A stretch of 64,000 bases of DNA from Thysanoteuthis rhombus. Taxonomy: Eukaryota > Mollusca > Cephalopoda > Oegopsida > Thysanoteuthidae. Position 1 is the first letter of the stretch. Each line of letters starts with the position of its first letter. The translations under genes and the position numbers were made by a program. Where the stretch lies: NCBI GenBank assembly GCA_963457665.1, contig OY735225.1, forward strand, positions 3,978,586 to 4,042,585, written 5' to 3'. Under the pieces are notes generated by a model that saw only the letters and a list, made by a program, of their open reading frames with translations, had not been told where the DNA came from and ran no database searches. This document shows, in pieces, positions 22,641 to 33,045 of the stretch.

Positions 22641-22722
22641 ATCCCTGTAGCGCAGGGGATAGCGCGCTGGACTTCTAATCCAGAGGCCGTGCTAATAACG
22701 CGAATACTGGCAAAGTGATCTT
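22641..22722 (+). pseudogene. Chimeric tRNA-Arg/tRNA-Ile pseudogene at the array A edge
   Basis: Starts as tRNA-Arg with G1A and runs through its anticodon arm to the variable region (about 22641-22690). It then switches at a shared CGTG to the middle of the tRNA-Ile gene (anticodon loop and 3' stem), followed by a second deletion that joins the end of the Ile gene (ACTGGC) to its 3' flank. No T-arm remains, so it cannot fold as a tRNA. A third junction near 22737 drops to the distal spacer before array similarity ends at 22759. Confidence 0.9.
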
Positions 22723-22759
22723 TTGGAATCGAGTAGAATGGCCGCATTCGTGCTATTAG

Positions 22760-24085
22760 ATCAGATGTATTGGTCAGAGAACTGACTCATATCAACTACT
22801 AAAAATGAAAGGGTTCGGTTTCTACCATTTGATCAGACCCGTTTTGGAGATTCAGTTATATCGGAAACACTGACACGACCCGGATCAATTTACAGTAATT
22901 TTTTCCACCTCGGATAATGATACTAAACGAATCCCAAGTGTGAACTCCATCTGTTAAAGCAGAGAATTCTCACAGGAAATGAAACATTGTGAGTATTGAA
23001 TCACCTTAGCCCGATCATCGACCTGACAGCGTTACCGGACTCACCATTTGGACTGGAACTTCGCACATCTGCTTTAGTACACCACTGCACATAGAAAAAC
23101 ACCAGTTTTTTTCCCAATTTTCCCTCTTTGGTTGTTCTTTTTTTTTTTAATTCTTTTAATATTGCCAGCGCCACGCCATTTGAACAAGAAAATTGTTAAT
23201 TTGTATGAATACTTCAGTAGATATCATCTAAAAATGTTTTTTGCAGATTTAGGGGATTTTGCTTTTTTTTCACGTTTTGGATTTTTGTATAATTGTGTCG
23301 GCGCTATCGGACATACTGCGGTGATTCACATAATGGCTGGTGGGGCGTGTAATTTTTTTTTGTTAATCGATAAATTTAAGGGTCGTAATCGAATGTTGTA
23401 CATGACAGATCTTCTGATCAAAACCCAACAATTGCAAACTGGTTCAAACTCTTTATGAATTGTTCATCGTTGTGGTACGGAACATCTTTAATGCAGACAA
23501 ACAATTCAATAAATTATTTGATTTCTCACTCCAGCAGTCACTCGTGACTTCCAATGGAGGTCAAGTGGCAGCAAGTCTCCTCAATAATCCAGGATCCTTC
23601 TCGGTATTCTGGCCGACCCCAATATTGCTGTAGTCTGGATAGTCTCGGTTCTTCCCCAGATTCCTAGTTTTTCCAACCATTTTTCTATATTCATAGGGAA
23701 CGTTCACGGGGATCCGACCACTACTGGCACTACTATCACTTTCATGTTTCATAACTTTTTCAGTTCCCTGGCCAGGTTTTAATGTTTATCTATTTTTGTT
23801 TATTCTCTTTTGGCTTCTTCACCTTGTGGTCCGCTGGCACAGCGGAATCTACTTTTTGAGATAGTCTTCTTTATTTATTCACTAAAAATTTGATCTTTTA
23901 TCATTATTAATACTATTAGTACAATACTCGTAAAAAAAAAAGACGAGATTATTCACGTACGAATCGACATTCATGCCTAGAATAAGTGTCTGTGCGCTCT
24001 TCCAATGATCAAAATGTCGCTCCCTGGTACTTCAGTCTAGGGTCAAGGCGAAGTATTTGTGCTTACATTGAAAATTGTTAGACAG
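22760..24085. other. Spacer without a recognised gene
   Basis: AT-rich DNA next to array A. A 108-codon frame at 23132-23458 (+) is T-rich, low complexity and resembles nothing I know. Confidence 0.5.
23561..23752 (-). other. Open frame, possibly repeat-derived
   Basis: A 63-codon frame of mixed composition, including GQNTEKDPG followed by LRRLAAT. I have an impression that similar phrases occur in dispersed repeats of cephalopod genomes, but I cannot verify this. There is no domain I can name and no start context of note. It may be a fragment of an interspersed element. Confidence 0.25.
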
Positions 24086-24093
24086 ATAAAAAT

Positions 24094-24128
<35 letters not shown>
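24094..24128. repeat. (CA)n/(TA)n microsatellite
   Basis: A CA dinucleotide run passes directly into a short TA run. Confidence 0.9.
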
Positions 24129-24130
<2 letters not shown>

Positions 24131-24185
24131 GGCACTCTGATGGATGAGGAGTTTCTGCATTAATACATATAAATAGCTTAAATTC

Positions 24186-24550
24186 AGTTCCGTAGTCCAG
24201 AGGTAGGATATCGGCCTCTGAAGTGAAGGTTTCAATCCTTCCTCGCAGTACTGGATGGGATATTGGAAAGTCTATAGCCACACTGAAGAGATGTAATACA
24301 TCGAAACAGCTGTCTGTGGATGACACAATAATATACATAAGGGCATGCATGCACAGAGGCAACGCATGAAACCTGCAAACCCCGGAACTGCAGGGGGGAC
24401 CAGTGCTTTTGGGACGGAATATATGCGAGGAACCATGAAAAATCTAAAAAGAGACAACATTTCAAAGAATCTAAAAGAATAATCGAAAAAATATAAACAA
24501 TAATCTTTAAAAAGATTGCAAGGTTGGGTGGCACAGCCGGACCTAGCACC
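24186..24550 (+). mobile_element. tRNA-derived SINE-like element
   Basis: An A box TAGTCCAGAGG (24193-24203) fits the TRGYNNARNNG consensus exactly. A B-box-like GTTTCAATCCT (24229-24239) follows at the spacing expected in a tRNA. The head resembles tRNA-Glu or tRNA-Asp type bodies. A non-tRNA body follows, ending near the (TA)n tract at 24554. The family and the true 3' end are not established. Confidence 0.55.
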
Positions 24551-24553
24551 TCC

Positions 24554-24669
<116 letters not shown>

Positions 24670-24950
24670 GTCTATCTCTCTCTCTCTTTTTGGCATATTG
24701 CTTCTTTTTTGTTTCATATTATAGAAACCTCTCCACCTGCTTTCTCTACGTGAAGTTCAATAAATAAGCTACTGTCATCTTTTATTTACTCATTTTACAG
24801 CTTTGAAGATTGATTTTAAATTTTTGCACTTCCTATGGATGTCTTTTCGATTATCTTTTTTACAAAGTTATTTTAACTTTATTTCCAGGTTGATTTTGTC
24901 GTTGCACGCGATTTTTGGCCATTGTTGTTCTCCATTGAAGCTTTAAGATA

Positions 24951-25737
24951 ATGTCATCGAATCAGAGTCAAGTTGTAGAAAAATTGAAAACTCACCGAAA
25001 AGTTGTATTGCCTGCTGCACAGAATGTGATATTCGACAAACAATGGAATCCAAGCAGAAACATCATTTCTATTTCTTCAATTAACGTAAGCCAAAAAGAC
25101 AAACACGTCTTCCTTTGATGTAACAACAACCAATCAATAATCGAATTCACTGAATAGGGAGAATTCGTTCGGGAATCTGAGTTATTTAAGGGTACGAACA
25201 AATTCCACCCCTTCGATATGTGTTTGATTTCCCCTGATATGTTTGTCGTTGCAGCCTGTGATAATGAAAGGAATAAACTTTTTTTTTCTGGAGAGAGGAA
25301 AAAATCTTCCATTTTTACAAATAACAAAAATCATTCACACAGAAAAGAGGTTTTATTCTTCGTGTGAAATTTACGGAATCATTTTTGCTTGCGACTTGCA
25401 TTTTCAAATAGATTCTTTCACAAAAGGAGGCAAAAGAATAAAGACAATCACAACTAAGGAGTCGAGGGAGGGCTTTTGGCCCCGGATTCGTGCCGATCCC
25501 TCTACAGGGAATTTTTGGGTGACAAACATAGATTCATCCGAAATATTTTGTTTTAATTCAAACGGAGAACAACTTCCATTGTTGATAACTAAAAAAAATA
25601 TTACAGATGTTAGAGTGAATAATTTTGGTTATTTTCATTTTTGTAATGAAGAAAAATTTTTTTCTTTTTCTTCAAAATTTTTTTTTGTGCAAAGAATCCG
25701 AATATTTTCCTCCAAAAATTTTCGTTTTAAGAAATAA
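24951..25737 (+). pseudogene. Decayed beta-propeller (NHL/TRIM-like) coding fragment
   Basis: Reading + strand codons from the ATG at 24951 gives 55 residues of normal composition before a stop at 25116. The same register then reads through a second stop near 25155 into FDMCLISPDMFVVAACDN, followed by a frameshift near 25270-25300. The sequence continues in a new frame to the stop at 25735, passing RIRADPSTGNFWVTNID and SSEIFCFNSNGEQLPLL. Short modules of the form V-x-x-x-x-F-F recur about every 40-50 residues, resembling NHL or other propeller blades. No introns are evident. The family assignment is inferred from pattern only. Confidence 0.45.
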
Positions 25738-26267
25738 AATATTCGTTTCCTTTAAGATTGATGGCAAGTCTGCAATAAAAATCTTCAAAATCCTTTACTG
25801 ACAAAAATGGCCATTCAAGATTTTTTTAATTTTCTTTAAAAATGATTTTGCGTTTTCTCTCCCAAATTTGAAAAATAATAAAATGAAATAAACGTATGAA
25901 GTTTTTGAAAAAATATTTTCGATTATTTTTGTGTTTTTCATTTCTGTATGCATGTTCATACTAGATGTCTATCGATTATTGCTGATGACCAAGTGACTAA
26001 GTTTCTTTTCAGTTCACAGCAATCAGTCTCAAATATACTCCCGCCTAAATCGTTTCACATATTGAAAGTGGAAGTGATCATTTTAGTCTCAAATTTCCAT
26101 CATTGTTTCTTTTATTTTCAATTTGTCTTGATCCCAGAGTTGCTTGCTCGATTCCAAGTATGCTTATTACTATTATTACTACCTTCATATTCCAACCCTT
26201 TTCCAGCTTCCGAGGCAGGTCCTCACTATCTTTCACACTGACTTTGTGTTTCACCGAAAGTAATTTG
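25738..26267. other. No recognised feature
   Basis: AT-rich sequence between the two decayed coding fragments. Confidence 0.4.
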
Positions 26268-26507
26268 ATGAAACAAACAAATTCGAACCGACTGATTTTG
26301 ACTTTCAAGTTGATTCATACACAAATGAATACGAACAATAAAAACTCAGAAATAATTCATGAAAAACTCCGACCAGTGAAAAACGAAATTTCAGATTTTT
26401 GTGTTAATGGATTTGATCATTTTATTTTTGTGAGCTGGGAGGTTTTTTTCTTCTTTGAGAAAAAAATCGTGAAAATCGGAGGAAAAAAAAATCTGAATTT
26501 TATCCCA
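26268..26507 (+). pseudogene. Second propeller-like coding fragment
   Basis: An open stretch includes KNEISDFCVNGFDHFIFVS, which resembles the VNNFGYFHF module near 25614-25640 in the upstream fragment. It may be a further piece of the same dead gene or of a related copy. It ends at a stop at 26508. Confidence 0.3.
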
Positions 26508-26510
26508 TAA

Positions 26511-27532
26511 TTTTCCGTTTTGATTAATAGAATAATAGAATAATTTCGATTCTCATGATGTTAAGAGATTGCATTTTTGGTGAAATTTTAGCCACTTTAA
26601 TATTTTCACATAAAGTTCGATTCCAGTAGGATTATATCGATCAGTGATATTTTCAATAAGTAAATAGTGATTTTTCTTGAGAAAGAGCTAGATACGATTT
26701 TGCTCTTCCATGTGAAACAACTTCCTTTGTGACAGTCCTTGTTGCAAAAGAAATTTAATCTAATAGAAAGAGAATAAAATAGATGAATGATAGGTGATTG
26801 GAAATTACAATGAATTCTGGTTGAAAAGATCCCATGCTATATACAACAGGGCCGGTCCCCTTGCCACAGAGGGTAACAATATCACCCGAAGTCATTAACT
26901 GGAGCTAAAAAAATTAGAGTTTATACGAGCACAAGACGGTAATACTTTGCATGTCGTGTAGTGAGCACATGGGACAGCCCATCAATTTCAATGATAGAGG
27001 CTTATCCTATCGAATATTTTAAGATCAAACTTGACCAGAATTAGGCTGGTAGAAGATTAAAAAATGTTCAAAAGACTTTTAGCCTAATCTGATCTATTAA
27101 TTTGTATTATAGTAGGTCGAATGCCTTAACTGACAGATCCTATGGTGTCTGCATTTCCTCTTCAAACTTGAATCACCATTATCTTATAATTACAAAGAAT
27201 TACCTGTTTGCGATAAAATTTAGTTGAATATAGTTAAAATGGTATCTGGTTGACAGACTAGTAACCAGCATCCAATTTGAAAGAATTTGGTCACTTTTGT
27301 TCTAAGAAATTCACTCATTGACTCAAAACTTCTCCTTTTCTGATGTCCAGAATTTTAAATGAGGCTCATTTTTTTATGCTTTTCATCACAACAAATTATT
27401 CTTATACTGAATTGCACAAATACTCCAAAGTGAACATTATTGATGAAATAGATTGAAAATTTATATAATTCGTGACGATAACATCAAAAGAAAATGAACT
27501 TCCATAAATATTTTATCGGCAAAATTATGACA
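26511..27532. other. No recognised feature
   Basis: AT-rich, no gene seen on either strand. Confidence 0.4.
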
Positions 27533-27640
27533 TGATCATAATCATCAGTCTTTTAACGTCCGTCATTGGGCATATAGACCTTCCCCTGGGTCTGCCACAT
27601 TTCTTCATCATAGGCATCGCTGAGCCAGTATTTTCTGAAA
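27533..27640 (-). mobile_element. RTE-type LINE 3' end fragment
   Basis: The reverse complement parallels the last ~110 bp of the RTE fossil at 29210-29331 (AAATACTGGCTC, GAAATGTGG, GACGGACGTTAAAA). It is a second, truncated copy on the - strand. Confidence 0.8.
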
Positions 27641-28214
27641 AAGAGCGAATATTTCTTTAATTTGGAACTAAGGGATGTCGTATGTTGCTTTGTTGCTTCC
27701 CCTTAATCACTGGAGTATTTATCAGAAGAGTTGCTCCCCTTGTATCTCGGGCGTACATCTTTTTAATTCATCTACGGAGTCAAGGTTTATGAACAGTAAA
27801 AGATTAATTGTCTTTTGAGTCTTTGTGATGGCAGTATGGAATAGAGATTGCATAAAAATCAAAAGAATGAAAACCTTGCCAAAAAAAAAAAAAAACTGAA
27901 TTGTTACACAAAAAACACCAAACAGCGTAATAATCACTCAACTCTTTAAAAGATCTTTAGGATAACTCCAGACTAAACTAATGCAGCAATATAATTAGAT
28001 AAAATTATCTCTTCTGTTCCAAGTAAAATTACGTGATCCGTCCAAACGGAGAACAAATTAATTATAGTTCATCTTCAAACATAGATTTTTGAAGTTATAT
28101 AGTTATATTACTATGATCTCAGGTTGACCAAAACTGAAATTGACTTCATCCTACCTCAGGATGGTGGTTGATCTAAGGTGAACTAGCGTGCCATTTTAAG
28201 GCCCCATGTTGCCT
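27641..28214. other. No recognised feature
   Basis: Includes a 63-aa-type T/A-rich frame of no evident meaning. Confidence 0.35.
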
Positions 28215-29297
28215 CTGAAAGAAAATACAGCAGAATACAAAATGCCATTCGCTGTAGCATTTATTGACTTCAAGAAGGCATTCGACTTTGTTGGCTATCA
28301 CTTGACAAGATACAGATCTTCTATACGTCAAAGTACTGCAACATTTATACGATCACAATAACTCCTTTATCAGGCTTCATAAAGACTCTGAATCCTTCCA
28401 GCTCCCCAAAGGAGTAAGATAAGGTGACACCAGCTCACCCAAACTCTTCATAGCCAGCCTCGAGATGATCTTTCGTAATCTGGACTGGGAGAATAGAGGA
28501 ATCAAAATAGACGGCGAATACCTAAGCAACCTCAGACTTGCAGACGACATCGTCCTTTTAGCAGAGAACCTACACGACCTCCAACTAATGCTAGATGAAC
28601 TAAACGAAGAAAGAGTCGGCCTACACATGAACTTCAGTAAAACAAAAGCCATGTGCAACAATCAGATCGAGAATAAGGACATAACTATCAAAATCGAAGA
28701 TGCAAAACTGGGGAAAGTAGACTACTACATCTACTTAGGACAATGAATCTGTATGAAACCCACAAAAGAAGAAGAAATCAAGCAGAGAATCACCCCAGGA
28801 TAGCAAGCCTTCGGCAGAACAAGCTCAACCTTCAGAAACAAGATGATCCCAATAATCCTAAAAAGAAGGATATACAATCAATGCATTCTCCCGAAAGTCA
28901 CTTATGGAGCTGAAACATGGAACATAACCAAGAGACAAAGCCGCAAACTGAGAAGCATGCAGCTGGTACATGAGAGAATAATGCTCAACCTCACATGGAG
29001 AGACCACAAGATAGCAAAATATATCAGGAATAAAACAGGGGGCTGAGACATCATAGAATCTATTAGAATACTCAAATGGCAATGGGCTGGTCATGTTGCG
29101 AGAATGAAAGACAACCAATGGACATCGTGACTCACAACATGGATCCCTGGAGACCACATGCGAAACCGACGGCGACAAAATACAAGATAGAGAAATAAAC
29201 TTGACAAATTCAGAAAATACTGGCTCTGCGACGCCCATGATAGAGAAATGTGGTGGATCCTGGGAAAGGTCTATGTCCAACGACGGACGTTAAAACA

Positions 29298-29331
<34 letters not shown>
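28215..29331 (+). mobile_element. 5'-truncated, dead RTE-type LINE (reverse transcriptase)
   Basis: Order seen: RT motif A (VAFIDFKKAFDFV, about 28251-28289). Then a motif B remnant (PKGVR, stop in place of Q, then GDTSSPKLF). Then the LADDIVLLAE core with the catalytic DD (about 28540-28570) and an IYLGQ segment ending in a stop at 28744. Then the thumb-like ILKRRIYNQCILPKVTYGAETW (28855-28920) and LKWQWAGHVARMKD (about 29071-29109). Frameshift and several stops make it non-functional. It ends in an (ATG)n tail at 29298-29331, a short simple-repeat 3' tail of the type typical of RTE-clade elements. The endonuclease domain is absent. Confidence 0.9.
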
Positions 29332-29333
<2 letters not shown>

Positions 29334-30426
29334 GTTACAAGTTGAAGTAACAGGTCTCATATCTACCATATTGTTAGCTTAGAGATTTACAGCGTAACGT
29401 CTTGACATTGACGAATTCTTTTTCGATAAAATCTTTTTTTGTACAAGAATAGTCTGTAACCAGTATGTAGTTGCAGTTATGAACCATAAGCAAGCGTTTT
29501 GTTTTAAAACGTTATTTTCATTAAATTTCCATCGTGGTTGTAAAAAAGTTTAGAGGTGATCTCTACACAACAATTAAAAATTTCATATCAGATCCGAAAG
29601 ATGATATTTGTAACTCCGAAATTCAATTTTTTAAATAACCACATCTAATGATCACCAACTTTTCTCCTTTGGTCTGCGAAGAGGGCGATTTGAACTGAGG
29701 AGTATAACTGAAGGACATAACTCATATTCTAATTTAAAAAAAAAACGTCTGAATCCCGAGTAAATAATCTTTTAATACATCTATTCTAAGTTGGTACGTT
29801 GATTTCCGTTTCTCTTCCCCAAAGTTTCTCTTCCCCAAAGTTTCTCTTCCATTGGCTTCGTTAAATATGATTATTCTATAGTCTTCATTTAGACTAAGAG
29901 ACTTTTGAGGAAAAAGAAAATTGCTGTCGTTCTATTCAATCGTGTCCGGACATCTCACCTCAACATTATTCGAGAGTATTATTCAAGTTTATAAGTCTCC
30001 AGCATGCAGGATGATTACTGGGCAATAAAACTCAGGTAAAATCTTGCCCTTTCTAAATTTCACGAACAAATGTACACATAGTGTTGCTAACTGAACAAAC
30101 CTTTCGAAAAAAAAAAAATGTTGTTTTATCATACTCATGATGTAATTCTCAAATTTCTAAGATTAGAATTTAATCACTGATAAATTCTTTACCAGTTTTG
30201 GCATAGGAAAAACGGAGTTCAGGCTCCCCCCGGGGTAACATCTGGTGTAACTACTCTTTTCTCAGAGTGCTCGGTTCCATAATGATTGTAACGTTTACTA
30301 TAAGAAAATGTGACAACTATTATGGGGTAGAGATGAGAAAGTACGTAACAACGAATCCTATATTTGGAGACCATTCAAGAAACCTCACATGTCCTAGGTA
30401 TATAAAAATTCTCACACAGGTTCGAT
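29332..30426. other. No recognised gene
   Basis: AT-rich. A short tandem duplication of TTTCTCTTCCCCAAAG lies near 29809-29850. Confidence 0.45.
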
Positions 30427-30572
30427 TCCTGCAACAATCCCATTTTCGTTAATTGTTTATTCTATTTACGTAGTCTAGGCTAAGTGATACATTAACCGTG
30501 TAACGACGGGAAATCATTCCGAATCAGAGTTTCTATATAATATAACGCAATTTATAATTATTCATGTATAAA
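30427..30572 (+). repeat. Dispersed repeat, half of the foldback at 63055-63303
   Basis: Matches the right arm of the foldback near the window end over about 140 bp (TCCTGCA..CAACCCC-like start, AATTGTTTATTCTATTTAC core, CAATTTATAATTAT end). The preceding sequence contains a B-box match GGTTCGATTCC at 30420-30430. Confidence 0.7.
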
Positions 30573-32236
30573 AATAAATGACAATATCAGAAGCCCATGT
30601 CATATTTTGTACGAATGAGATTTCTTTAGTTCAGCTTCGCCTGTGCATTCTGGCTTTTCCAAAAAAAAGTATGCTAGAAATTCATGAGATCGTGTGTTTT
30701 ATACGACCCGTGTTTTGCGGTGGATGAATTTGATAATTAAACTAACCGAGATTTGAATGAATAAAGAAATCAGAGCAAGTGTTGGTTGTGTGTGATGTCC
30801 CTATCAGTAATCCAAATATTAGAAAATATTTGACTGACATTGTATATTTTATAATACATTTGTTTTCCTTTTTCGGCGAACGTACTACTTTATCTAAGCT
30901 TTATTGGTGATATTTAAGTCTTGTTGGTCAATGCCTTTTTCATACTGAATTAGAAACATTACAAAATGTCTTGTTAAGAATTGTTTTCTCATTCTTGTGA
31001 CGCAATTTTTAAACATCCTTTTCATGACAATTTATCCATAATTAGAACATATCCAAAAAGATGACGTAGTTATTTATGTATGGATCGATACTAAGGGGCC
31101 CAAAGCTATTTCATTCCTTTCAATTATCCTAGCATCTTAATTTCAAGTTACGTTATCTCACCTCAACTCAAGTTATTTTAAAGGGTGATTGGGCATAAAG
31201 TCTTAAGGGTTGCTATGACGTAATCTTTATTACGTCATAATATGAAGATAAATTATCAATGAGCAAACAGAGAAGAAATTTGCATATGTTTAGACAATGA
31301 ATAACATCAAAACAGTTGATTATCTCTTCTCAGGATGAGGAGTTATATAAAAAATAGTATTTTATGATGATAAAAAGTGCTTGCAAGAAATCATCGTCAT
31401 TCGTTACCAAGTGTCTATTGGGAGGCTGAGAGATTTGCAACACGGAACAATGGCGCCAATGGTCGACGTTGGAGTCGAATTAAAAGCCGGGATTTCGAAT
31501 GCAGAATATAAAGGGAGGTTCTTCGACGGCAGTCTTCCTTATATGTCTTTGCATTTCATAGTAAATCAAGCTGAAGAGTTGGACAAAATACGATTACATT
31601 TGCGCCTCTTTTTTATTTCTGAGTTATGACTCTTTTGTTTGCTCTCTATAATTCATCTCTCTCTCTCTCTCTCTCTCTCCTTTATCTTTATCCCCTCTCT
31701 CAGCAGAGATGTTTCAGCTAATCCCCCCAGTTGATGAAAAGCTGGTGATCAATTAATGTAGCCAGTATCTGATTAAGCATGAAATGTTTGCTCGATAATT
31801 GATCCAATTAATTCAAGGGGTTAAATAACTTTATCTGTTCACCTTCTTAGATCCGGAGATTTTCACTTTGAACATTCTTTGATATAATGGTACTGCGTGT
31901 AAATTTTCTTTTGTTGGGATCATCAGTTCTTTACCGTGTAATCTTTTCGGGGATTTAAAAACAAATCAGTTATATTAACTTGACACACGAGCAACGAGCA
32001 ATACGTATTTTATTATATGAATGCAACCAACATAATTGCTACTTACTTTGAGATGTGGATTCTTTCTAGCATTTTTGTGATTATTATTGTAAGGGAATTT
32101 CGCCTTATCAGCTTCATGTCATTTTGAGTAAATATAATTGTCTTTTCTCTGGATTCTTCCAATTGCAATCAAATTAGAGCAAAACATTTCAAACAGTAAC
32201 TGACCGAATAATATAAAGAATAATGAACAATTTGAC
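30573..32236. other. No recognised gene
   Basis: AT-rich. Contains a CRE-like palindrome (31214-31239), an 82-codon frame at 31381-31629 (+) of normal composition but unknown origin, and a (CT)n run at about 31656-31679. Confidence 0.4.
31214..31239. promoter_or_regulatory. Perfect palindrome with two TGACGTAA sites
   Basis: Arms TATGACGTAAT and ATTACGTCATA surround a 4-nt loop. TGACGTAA is a bZIP-type (CREB/PAR-bZIP) core. The spacing could serve paired dimers, but no gene is nearby. Confidence 0.35.
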
Positions 32237-32270
32237 ACACACACACGCACACACACACACACACACACAA

Positions 32271-32321
<51 letters not shown>
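32237..32321. repeat. Self-complementary (CA)n-(TA)n-(TG)n microsatellite
   Basis: CA, then TA, then TG runs form a nearly perfect 85-bp inverted repeat capable of hairpin extrusion. Confidence 0.92.
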
Positions 32322-32322
<1 letters not shown>

Positions 32323-32360
32323 TTGTATTGGGGAAGTTGAGTGATCCGACAAAATTCAGA

Positions 32361-32653
32361 TGAAAATAACAATTCGAAGGTGAAGAGAAAAACTCGAGAT
32401 AGGTGTAACATCTCATTTTTTTATTATTCAGGAAAAAAAATTGTAGTGGTTCACAGAGAAATCTTTTTTTTCTTCTGCCTCAAACATGTGAACAGCAGAA
32501 AAATCTCTGTGAGCCGCCGCAAATATTTTTTCTTTGAAGAAATGGCTGACCCCGGTCGAAATACATCGAAATACACCCACAGAATAATAAAAAAATTGAG
32601 ATGTAAGACCAAACTCTTGAGATTTTCTCTTCACCTTCCGATTATTATTTTCA
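32361..32653. mobile_element. Foldback / MITE-like element
   Basis: Imperfect inverted arms of about 70 bp (32361-32429 and 32582-32653), beginning TGAAAATAA and including GAAGGTGAAGAGAAAA. A second nested inverted repeat carries CACAGAGA (32448-32462 with 32501-32515). There is no coding capacity. Frames across it on both strands are by-products of the symmetry. Confidence 0.75.
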
Positions 32654-32983
32654 TAAGTAAATATAAACAATACTAGAAAGTGCTATTTCAGTCACTATTA
32701 ACGTTAAATCCTTGTACTCGAATATGCGACATGAAGAAGGAATTCTATCCTCAAAAGAAAGCCAAGATAGAAGAACCATAAAAAAACTTAAACAGAAATT
32801 ATGACTACCTTAATGCACCATATACTCACCTTCAACAGCTTCAACTTTAAGAATAGACACTTCTCCCAGATTGAAGGATGTGCTATTGGAACGGTCGTAA
32901 TGGGAAAATTCAAGGGAACATATATACTCCAAGATTAATAAGCGTTGCTTTTTCTACTCATTGTACACCCTGTTTGATCTTGA

Positions 32984-33045
<62 letters not shown>

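Larger units (their letters stand above)
1..22759 (+). repeat. Tandem tRNA-Ile/tRNA-Arg array A (32 units)
   Basis: The region is a head-to-tail array of units that are mostly 709-717 bp long. Each unit runs: TATA-like element, tRNA-Ile(AAU), about 410 bp of spacer, tRNA-Arg(UCU), then about 150 bp of spacer. Two unit subtypes differ in an A-rich stretch after the Ile gene (AATCGAAAA versus AATCAATTAAAA), which accounts for most of the 710/714 length difference. The window opens inside the spacer before an Ile gene, so the array continues to the left. It ends in a scrambled, deleted unit at 22641-22759. Conserved 62-codon open frames on the opposite strand recur in every unit only because the DNA is repeated and they overlap the tRNA genes. 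Confidence 0.98.

Noticed and set aside
1-22759. CRISPR-like array or coding tandem-repeat protein
   Set aside because: The repeat unit is about 710 bp, and the conserved core is two tRNA genes. There are no short spacers and no long continuous frame.
1-22759. 5S rRNA or snRNA tandem array
   Set aside because: No 5S internal control region or snRNA motifs were seen. Both conserved genes fold as tRNAs.
28858-29280. 140-codon - strand frame
   Set aside because: Antisense shadow of the RTE reverse transcriptase remnant.
31381-31629. 82-codon frame as a gene
   Set aside because: Normal composition, but no start context, no domain and no splice partners that I can identify.
32341-32676. 111-codon frame and its antisense partner
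   Set aside because: They span the arms of a foldback element. The mirrored frames result from symmetry.
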